In this document: positions 55,850-64,000 of the stretch, in pieces
Layout of the letters: each line of letters begins with the position of its first letter
Numbering within the stretch: position 1 is the stretch's first letter
Assembly: GCA_963675555.1 (NCBI GenBank)
Contig: OY776679.1
Span: 73,278,723 to 73,342,722 of the forward strand
From: Leptura quadrifasciata
Taxonomy: Eukaryota; Arthropoda; Insecta; Coleoptera; Cerambycidae
DNA length: 64,000 nucleotides
Direction: 5' to 3'
Notes under the pieces: model-generated
What the model saw: only the letters and a program-made list of their open reading frames with translations
Databases searched by the model: none
What the model was told of the DNA's origin: nothing
Program-made: the position numbers and the translations under genes

Positions 55850-56130
55850 TACATGTGGACGGGGGGTGGACGAGGTCCAGCCGATCCTGGCAATTTTAGG
55901 GAAATGGCCCAATTCAATTCTTATATTTTTTACACCCTCTTTAGTTCTTTATATTAACGTCCTGACGGAGTTTAACCATAGTTATTACACCACTCAGCCA
56001 GGACACATGAGCACACAACAGATAATAACTAATAAAACACCCTGCGGCATGCCCTCTAACTGCCCCAGTTGAGACTCGAATTCAAGACAGTTAGTAATAG
56101 CGTTGTCCGACCCTACTATAGTCTAGAGCA
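55850..56130 (-). mobile_element. possible tRNA-derived SINE
   Basis: On the minus strand GAATTCGAGTCTC resembles a B box and GGACAACGCTATTAC precedes it in the A-box position. G+C content is higher than around it. The 87-codon plus-strand frame here is probably incidental. Confidence 0.35.
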
Positions 56131-57622
56131 GATCTACAGTATCGGTAACATTTTGAAAAATGCCACTAAATATCCATCCTCTTTATTAAAATTTATTGAT
56201 ATTGAAAAACAAAGAACGAAATAAAAAATTAAAACATTGTAACAGTAGATAAATCAATAATAAATATGAGTAATATGGTCTACATAAACATCTTAGAAAA
56301 ATCAAAATAAAAATAATTCTTTAGTTTCAGAAATCAATAGAAAAAGAAAGAAGGCTCTTAATTCATTAGAGTTTTCTTAAGCAAACTGTTCGAAGCGTCT
56401 AGAATGTTGATTACATCCGCGTTATTAACATCATTCAACAAACATTTTTCTACATTCATCATCATGAGAGACTAAAATCTGTTGTCGCATACCCTATTTC
56501 GTAAACTATTTTCTTTGAATCTTAAAATTGAAAATGACCTTTCTAATTTTACTTGGGTTATTGGTCAAAAGACATCGTATGTAGTGGTCAAAGCAGGATA
56601 AATAATAGAAAATCAATGGTATTTAGAAACGTTATTTTATTGTTAATATCGATCTATTTTGCAGAATTTGGGACGAGCATGTAAAATTAGGTTATTGGGA
56701 TTGGGTTAATAACTTTTTATAAATGACATCTGGCATTTATATCATCGGCCGAGTTTTTAAATACAGCCGTGAATCAGATCTGAGGATTAGTAGTAAGGAC
56801 TAATAAGGAGGGAGAAGAGCCACCGTTTATATTTTTTTGGACGTCGGTTTCTTTATCAGCTAGATGAAACGTATTTACCTCACTACCTAGGCCCGATGGC
56901 CCGGCCTGACCAGCATTCGCCCGTATGCCCACCTATACCATTCACCCCTGCATATGGATGCGTCTTGCGCGTTATTATTTAAAATTACATACGGCGATTA
57001 ATTTATATTCTGTCAGAAAAAAATTTTAATCGTAAGCTTTCTTTACGTTTCTCAAAAAACGCACTGTCTCTTGTAAACAGTTAACAGGAGACTCCTTCAA
57101 TTGTATACCATTGTACTCAGAAAACAATAAGGAATTCATTTTTGTTAAAAAGGGGGAGGTTTTAAAATTAATGATGACGTCACAGCCCAAAAACAAAATC
57201 TAAAGAGATTGACGTGTTTTGGCGTTCTTCAAAACATCTTTTAATAACATTATGAATATTATGCGTAACTAAACCACCGCACGGTATCAGATAGATAATA
57301 AAATAATGAATTAAATCTATTGTTAAAATAATTTAGTTAATATTCTGTTAACATTTTCTAATTACATATAATAGTGCCAGGGATATGTAAAAGTCGTCAC
57401 GGTTTATAACGTCTTACGACATTTGTATAAAAACGTTTCAAAAATGTATTGTTGAAATTGAAATGAATTAAAAGTATAGAAATCAATCAAAATCGTGTGA
57501 GGAGGTTATCACTTGGAAATTACCTGTCCCACAAACTACATACTACATGAGAGTACGCTCTTGTTTTATTTTGCACTATAGTCCAATCAAATGGACAAAC
57601 CTCAAAATGTTTCTACTTTTTT
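56131..57622. other. unassigned tract
   Basis: AT-rich with a more mixed block at 56740-56990 (ACGTCGGTTTC, CGATGGCCCGGCC). No motif or repeat partner recognised; the outermost part near 57540 may belong to the TIR of the following element. Confidence 0.3.
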
Positions 57623-58266
57623 CAGTTTTTCGCTTATATCTCGAAAACTATGCGTTTTTCGAAGATGGCCATACTATTCAAAATTACTGTAGACAAAATT
57701 TTCTACTAAATACACTAGTCGACTTTGATTTTTAACAAGCGATTTCGGTGTTAGAGCGCGCTGAAAAACAGCGATTTTTTACTCTTCTGCGGAAACGTAA
57801 AAAACGAGCATGTTATTAACAAAAACCCTTATACCACGTACCAAGTACATTAAATTTCCTACAAGAGACGTCTCTAATATTCAAATTTCTCTTAAGGGGG
57901 AGGGAGCAAAGCGAAAATTACGAAAAATGCCTTCTGCGCCCTACAGCCAAAACGACCCCTCCTACCTGTCTGTCTCTCATCGGCGTTATACTTTCGATGT
58001 ATTACGAATAAAAGAGATTGTTTTGAATGAATTCATCGCAAAGCATGTTTGACGAAAACATTAACAAATTATATTTACAACATATTAGGTACATGACACC
58101 GAATAAGAAGCTAAATATGAAATCTGTATGTAGTGTAATGTACATGTGTCATGAAATGAGTGAAAGTCGAGCCCAGGAGAAAGAAGGCAATTAAATGTTA
58201 GAACATGATTACAAGAGACAGCTAAATTGCATAGTGAAGTATCGATGTATAAAGAAATAGCTGATG

Positions 58267-59622
58267 TCATGTGCGCAGTTGTTTTAGTCGTCTCTGTTTG
58301 GTTGTTGGTGGCCCAGGCAATATTTCTTGGGCATTAGAAGGTCCAGGTGAAGGGTCTTGGGCAATGGAACGTTCAAGCAAGGGGTCAGGGGCCGCGGAAG
58401 ATCCAGGCTGAACAGTAAGTTGTTGCTGTTCTTCAACTGAAAAATTTGTAACAGAATGATTAATATTATGATAGAGAAAAATTGATTTGTAAAGATGCAT
58501 AAAACTGCAAAATATTACATCAATTAATACCTTCTTTTGCCTTAGCTGCTTCAGACAGTGGTACTGCAAGTAGCTCGTCCAGATCGTCTTCCTCTTCTAT
58601 ATCCAAATTGTCTTCAATGTTGGAGCACGACCCTTCACATTGTTGGCACAGTTTCGTGCAGAACAGGTCTAGCAATCTGTCTTGCATTTGCAAGATATAA
58701 GCTGAAGAAGCTTCTCGGGAGCCGAGGGTTTCAGTGTGGTAATGGGAACCAACCCATTTTTTATCAACTTCCATCTGCACTGTTCTGGATCTACTGCTGC
58801 ACCTGATGGAAAACTCTGAAGGCGTGTTGTTGAGCTGGAGCTTCAGTGGGAGGTATGGAATTCGTGTTTGCTGATGCTTTGTAGGCTGATGTCACGTATT
58901 GTTTATACCTCAGCTTGTTGAGTGTTGTGGTCGGGTGATTACCACCATAAAAGGCAATCAGTAATTTCTCACCAGCAACTGCTATTTCTTTTGGATGGGC
59001 TGAAGGATCAGCGAAGGTATGATTCGAGATCCGGATTTTTGGTGAGGGTCTTGAGAAATTTAACCTTGCCTTGGTTGAATAACGTGGACGTAGAGTCGTA
59101 ACCACTCATTGCGTGGAGGAAGAGCATGTGATTAGCAACACTCTTCTCCACTGCACTTACCGGGTGGTAGAGCGTCTGAAGGGTATTACCTCTACCTGGC
59201 TTGAGGAAATATGCGGGGGGAGTTTGGAGACCCATCATTATGGCCAGAACGTCAACATCTTCCCCCATAATTATGACACTCTTGTGAGCCGAAGCCAGGG
59301 ATTCTGCCGTCCGCACTAACAGTGTGTCTGCATCATCAGCTGCCTGCTTGGAGGCGATTCTACATTCGTTGTATTTTGTCATCAGCATGGCGATTAGTCT
59401 ATCCTTGTTTTTCGCATTCGATAGAAAATTTACTTGTGAAACTGTTGGTGTCATGGTGCTGCTAAATTGTATCTCCACGGACTGCTTTTTGGTCGACATC
59501 CTCAAGCGCTCCATGGACTTGGTACTATTCTGTCCGTCCACCCATCGAACACAATTTTTGTACCCACCACAAGATAAATGTAGATGGGTTCCACCTTTCC
59601 CTCTCCGCGCGTGCTCTAGCAC
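58267..59622 (-). pseudogene. FEN/XPG (PIN)-like nuclease with CXC cluster, second copy
   Basis: Read leftward: STKSMERLRMSTKK; DDADTLLVRTA; IMGEDVDVLAIM; LFLHAMSGYDSTS, where the family's GCD is changed to GYD. A frameshift at about 59060 leads to AGEKLLIAFYGGNHPTTTLN, PPTEAPAQQHAFRVFHQVQQ, then, after another shift, APEKLLQLISCKCKTDC and a damaged cysteine block. An acidic stretch EDNLDIEEEDDLDELL follows. A 93-bp intron (58437-58529; donor GAAG|GTATTAAT, acceptor TTTTTCAG) joins AKAKE to VEEQQQLTVQPG in frame, and the protein ends QRRLKQLRT. The N-terminal VIDGG part is missing upstream of 59622. Nuclease role is inferred from motif order. Confidence 0.7.
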
Positions 59623-59799
59623 CGAAACCGCTCGTCAAAACATCAAAGTTGACTAGACTTAAAATTTTGTCTATTATAATTTTGTATAGAGTGGTAATCT
59701 TCGAAAGACGCATAGTTGTGATGCTTGTTTTGCTCGGGTAGTTGGTTTGGAGATTATTCCAGGGTTCAATGTTAATATTAATTAAAATCCAGATCCAAA

Positions 59800-60240
59800 A
59801 TAAGACATTTATTCTCCTAATAATTATATGTACAGTGTGGCCGTATCTTTTATGGCCTAGGTTGCGACAATCTTGTTATTACATAAGTACATCATAGTAA
59901 TCGGAGAGAGAGAGAGAGAGAGTGTAACATATTTCCTCTATGTACGTCGTCGTAACCCCAATTCTCTAATCGAAGTTCCAGGACATAACAGACGCGACAA
60001 AGAAATCCGTTTCAGGAGAGATCCAGTTCAATACACTCGAATCAATCTGAGAGGAAGTCCAGTTCAACGCACTCGAATCCTCCCTAACAGATACTTGGCC
60101 AGCGGCTGCCACGGCGCCGGAGAAGCTTGATCTTCCGGTTATCCCAGTTCAATACACTCGAGAAAGGTGAAAGCCAAGCTCTGAATTTACTGGTTTCTGG
60201 CTAGCTATTTTATACCCAAAAATCACGGTCACGTGGTTTG
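59800..60240 (-). promoter_or_regulatory. promoter or LTR-like block
   Basis: On the minus strand CACGTG (60230-60235) precedes TATAAAATA (60206-60214), with TTCAGAG about 25 bases further, an initiator-like site pointing toward the nuclease gene. AATAAA on the same strand near 59808 suggests a short transcription unit such as an LTR. The block also has a GA microsatellite (59902-59921), repeats of AGTTCAAYRCACTCGA near 60026, 60061 and 60145, and GCACACGGCACGCAA twice in tandem at 60239-60270. Confidence 0.45.
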
Positions 60241-60455
60241 CACACGGCACGCAATGCACACGGCACGCAAGTTGCGGCCTGGTGAAGTCAGAAATAAAAG
60301 TTAAAAAAAGAACTAATCAGGTATTGAACTAATCTAAAACTGAACTACTTGATCCATGCATAATTAAAATAAGTTAAACTGGAATGAAAGTATACAGTAT
60401 TCCTGTAGTATTGTATACTTCATTACATAGTTTTCGAGATATAAGCGAAAAACTG

Positions 60456-61488
60456 AACAAAGTGGGAAAGCTTCGCCATTTTTGCATTTTTGTGTTGTGA
60501 AGCCGACCTCCTACAAGGCAACAAACTTGAAATACGGATTCAGTACCCCAAAAAATAGATGGAACCGTTGAGAAAAAAACTTCCACATTTTTGTTACGAA
60601 AAGGGCAGTTTTGAACACTGATTGACTGGATTACTAGGACACAGAGTAGTTACTGTATTCTGTGACTAGAATATAATATCCGAGATACAGTATCCTCCTG
60701 TCAGATACTCTTCGTATACTCGTGGCATACTTTTTCGCACTTGCATGGTTTAGTTCAATTCAGTGGCGGGCATATATTGAAACACGATAGTGTCTGTTAT
60801 AAATATTTTATAAACTACAAATTCGAGTACAAATTAGAATAATATGGACGAGCTTCTAGTAGGGAAATAAAATTGTCATTGTCAAATATTATGGGTTCCA
60901 TAATATTTCTTTTTCTGATCTAGAACATGGCAGATAACGAACAGCACTGAAAGTATCTTCGTCTAAATAGTTTTATATAAACCAATAGCCGATCAGTGTC
61001 TCATAGCCGTAAAATCACTGGGCGGCTGGATCTAGGGCGATCTGAAATTTAGTATTGCGATACTCTATTCAAGTCACTATCTGACATACTCGTGTAAATG
61101 TATTCTTACTATCTTTTTATTTCTCGTTTTCTATGTATCACCATGTAAATAAAAAACGACTTCTTAATAGTTATTTTAACAAAATATAAAAAAAAAATCA
61201 AACATTTCATAGCGAAGATTTCCATATAAAATATATTGCTTTCTGTAGATAATATTCAGTTATTTTAATCTGTATCCAGATCAGATTCGGGATTCGTCTG
61301 TTACTTTGTGATACTCCATTATAACAAATAACAAAATAATTTTATTAGTAGTCTGCATTTGTCAATTTAATTTAATTTTTCCATCGCTCACAAATTTTCC
61401 CAAGAAGTTCTTCTGAGTTCCGAGAAGTTGTTTTTATACAAAGACTCATCTTCTGGTACATACACTGAGGATGGTATTTCGATAAAAT
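60456..61488. other. unassigned tract
   Basis: Outer flank of the preceding element, then AT-rich sequence. No gene or repeat partner recognised. Confidence 0.3.
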
Positions 61489-61950
61489 TAGCCCAACTTA
61501 TTGAATTTCACTATTTCTTCAAACAATAAGGACATAATCTCCTGCCCATATAGAATACTTTATATAGTTATTAAATATCTTCGGTCTTGACGCAGAACAG
61601 TTGTGTCTTTGGATGAAGTCGAAGACTTTAATCCTCCTCCGAGTCCTCGACTTCAGATGTCGTGTTGAAAACCTCAAAACAGTTATTTTTGACACATCTA
61701 AAATTAAAAAAACTTTAACATAGAAAATCGGATTGTTATAACTTACTTTTCTCGTCATCTGGTGCACTAGCCCAACATATTAAATTTCACTATTTCTTAA
61801 AGCAATAAGGATATAATCTCCAGTCCTTATAGGATACTTTATAGACATTAATTAACTTCGTTCTCGACGGAGAACAATTGTATCTCTTGATGAAGTTGAA
61901 TACATTAATCCTCCTCGATATCCTAACTTTAGATGACAATATTTTATCAT
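61489..61950. repeat. tandem duplication, unit about 280 bp
   Basis: Units starting at 61489 and 61769 share TAGCCCAAC, AATTTCACTATTTCTT, CAATAAGGA, TAATCTCC and TTAATCCTCCTC with about 80% identity by eye. On the minus strand unit 1 gives RRRIKVFDFIQRHNCSASR and unit 2 RRINVFNFIKRYNCSPSR in the same frame; a GTAAGT follows MTRK near 61743. Whether these are decayed duplicated exons or non-coding repeats is open. Confidence 0.6.
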
Positions 61951-62041
61951 TTTAGTAGCTATAGCTCTAGATAATAGTTATGTTATGGTTATTAATTTCT
62001 CTATATGTTTTTGAGAATATCATTCAAGAATATGGATCTTA

Positions 62042-62544
62042 AGAGCGAGTGCTACACGATGCACCGAACGTTGACTCCAATGTTGGACCGAACGTCAATG
62101 GAGTTCCGCAGTTGGTGTGGCGAATGTTTTTGCTACACGGTGTGGTGAATGTTTGAACTGATACCTCTGAAAACGGTTTGGTACAAACGTTTGTTTAGTA
62201 CTAAGATAGAGATGTTGCGATTTTTACTGCAGTGGTGATAGTATTATCCTGTTCTTAGTTATTACTTGAAAAAGAAACGTAGAAGACGTACTAGAAGACG
62301 GTGAGTGTTGTCTCTAAATAGGAGCAGATGATCGAATTATGTAAAGCCGTCTATCAAAACATCGAACGTTGGAGGAATTCTTTTGACTCAGGTCAAAAAT
62401 ACCAACACTGGCCCGAACGTGGCCATATACGAACGTTGAACGCTCGCCATTGATAGCTCGTAGGTTTCAACGTCGACCACACGCTGCCAATGATATTACA
62501 TATCAAACGTTCGAAGGTGTTCGTAGCATCGTGTAGCGTCGGCT
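62042..62544. mobile_element. PIF/Harbinger-like MITE, 503 bp
   Basis: The left end AGAGCGAGTGCTACACGATG and right end (in reverse AGCCGACGCTACACGATGC) match, with TTA on both sides (62039-62041 and 62545-62547), the 3-bp duplication usual for PIF/Harbinger. GAACGTT- and GTTCGAACG-like subterminal repeats are frequent. The interior keeps KKKRRRRTRRR in one frame, possibly a remnant of a transposase nuclear-localisation region. Confidence 0.75.
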
Positions 62545-62547
62545 TTA

Positions 62548-63046
62548 TAATCAGATTACTCCGAATTTATGAGACAATTCTTCGGCCTGTCATGTTTCAG
62601 ATGTATTTTATAGATCAAAGATTGTGTGTTCATGCTGGCCAAGAAAAACTTCTGATAGTTCTATTCATCTTATTAGATTAACTGCATGGAATTGCACACT
62701 GTTACTATAAGATTATGACGTCCATCATGTGGCCCTAAATAAACACGAGATTCATCGCCAATATGATGTGAAGGCGTTGATGATTCCAGTTTGCACAACC
62801 GTAAGCTGTAGTCGATGGTGTTGTAATGTTAATGAAGATAGTTGCCAGAGCATCTTCATTTGCACTATTACAGTCTATGTATAAATGCGTATGCTTTTTG
62901 CTTTGTTGTTTTTTTGGATACTAAGCTGTTGGATCTAAATTCAAAAATTAAAATCAAATAATTCATATACGCAATATTCTTTATCCCAATAGTATCAATT
63001 GCTATATCAGAACATGTGGAAATAGTTGCAATATACATACATTAAG

Positions 63047-63097
<51 letters not shown>

Positions 63098-64000
63098 AAA
63101 GAAAATAGAAAGAGCACTTACAGTCAGGTCCATTTTTTCGACATAAAACTCGCTAAAGCTTTTGAATACAATAAAAATGTACCATCATAAATGACCAAAA
63201 CGTTAAAAATGAAAAAACTAATTAAAAAACAAAAGTAGTCGATCAGATGAGACCAATTTTGTTCAACATTAAATTATTATTGTTGTTCATAATTATCTTG
63301 TGGGGTATTAGATGTTTCCTCGCTTCTTTATTGAATATTCTGTACTTAATTAAAATGATAAAATTGTAGTATAAATATCGATAAATTGTGTACAATGCTA
63401 TACGCAAATAAGCTGCGTTTTATTCATATTCAAATTATAGTAATTATACTCTAGTTACTTCAGGATTTTTAGAAGCATTATTCTGCGGATAACAAAATAA
63501 TAAATATTCACTCATTATATCGAATTTATCCATTTGACAACATAAGTAGCAGAAGCTACATACATTAAGGTTTTATCTCTCTTATAAGATGATAAGTAAT
63601 TGGATCTGTCACAAATTGCAATGTTTCATTATTACTGTGAATATATGATCAGCCATGCGTGACAAAATATTTTATAAATTTCTAATCCTAAATGACATCT
63701 CTAATGTGAATTTGCATGGAGTCTTGAATGGTAGAAATATATTTATTTATTTATTCATTGGCTACTTAAGTATATAAAACAAATTAAAATATCCAAGTAG
63801 TACAATGTTGATAAATACACGTACATGCGGACTATACTAGCAACAAGACTATAGTAGTCCCAGTCGTCCTAATACTCACCATCTGTGGTATGGACCGATA
63901 TCCTTATTAACCTTGTACATCATTATATACATATATCGTTTACTAACAAATATTTCCAAAAGACCTAATATTACTTTACCTGAATCATATTATCCTCTTT
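62548..64000. other. unassigned tract with TA microsatellite
   Basis: A pure TA run occupies about 63052-63092, and an ATTT run lies at 63742-63757. ACATACATTAAGGTTTTAT occurs twice (63036 and 63559), perhaps two ends of a small repeat. No gene recognised up to the window edge. Confidence 0.4.

Larger units (their letters stand above)
57623..60455 (-). mobile_element. second nuclease-CXC element, diverged
   Basis: A perfect 30-bp inverted repeat, opening CAGTTTTTCGCTTATATCTC at 57623-57652 and mirrored at 60426-60455, brackets a gene of the same family as 8422-10292. Weaker similarity continues outward (TTTCTACTTTTTT against TTTCCCACTTTGTT), so these are parts of longer decayed TIRs; the true outer ends were not found. 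A promoter- or LTR-like block lies between the gene and the right repeat. Confidence 0.55.

Noticed and set aside
59113..59656. Plus-strand frames of 68 and 110 codons
   Set aside because: Antisense to the nuclease gene, which shows the recognisable motifs.

Overview
This window reads as AT-rich, non-coding nuclear DNA from an arthropod, most likely an insect. The reasons are short insect-size introns, Tc1 and DD41D (rosa-like) mariner transposases, Penelope-like elements, several SINE families and many decayed non-LTR reverse transcriptases. There is no bacterial gene organisation, no rRNA or tRNA gene, no CRISPR array and no clear complete host gene. The only host-gene candidate is a weak signal-peptide-like first exon near 3.4 kb. 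Almost everything recognisable is a transposable element, many nested in one another with target-site duplications (TSDs) that can be read.

Region by region. 0.8-2.8 kb: a hairpin MITE, a Tc1 (DD34E) element sharing its TA, and the end of a hAT-like element. 4.3-6.0 kb: a 35-bp-arm hairpin and a Penelope-like element (PLE) with inverted terminal arms. 7.4-11.2 kb: a 3.8-kb DNA element with about 740-bp terminal inverted repeats (TIRs), coding for a FEN/XPG(PIN)-type nuclease fused to a cysteine-rich CXC-like domain, broken by a 5S-rRNA-derived SINE. 12.9-15.2 kb: a long-TIR DD41D mariner with one stop. 15.4-17.4 kb: a second PLE copy and a repeat with a CRE/TATA promoter. 18.7-25.7 kb: LTR and non-LTR retrotransposon fragments. 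26.8-30.0 kb: a second DD41D mariner family with a probable 57-bp intron and three SINEs nested in its gene. 31-33 kb: a dispersed repeat and a decayed DDE transposase. 34.7-38 kb: SINEs and a second Tc1 copy hit by a 545-bp solo LTR. 38.6-45.3 kb: reverse-transcriptase and mariner relics, an 81-bp TIR-only MITE and the second CRE/TATA repeat. 46.7-48.7 kb: a 5S SINE split by a 1.6-kb solo LTR. 50-54.9 kb: a mariner relic and an intact-looking DD41D mariner inserted in the dispersed repeat. 57.6-60.5 kb: a second, divergent nuclease-CXC element with an intron. 61.5-62.5 kb: a tandem duplication and a PIF/Harbinger-like MITE.

The genes here do not form a pathway. What links them is insertion history: mariner into the dispersed repeat, SINEs into mariner and into the nuclease element, LTR into SINE, LTR into Tc1. 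The most unusual items are the two nuclease-CXC elements, the Tc1 family whose 3' end carries an antisense copy of its own DNA-binding-domain coding region, the 5S-derived SINE family, and the intron-bearing mariner. Family names come from motif recognition by eye; no database search was possible.
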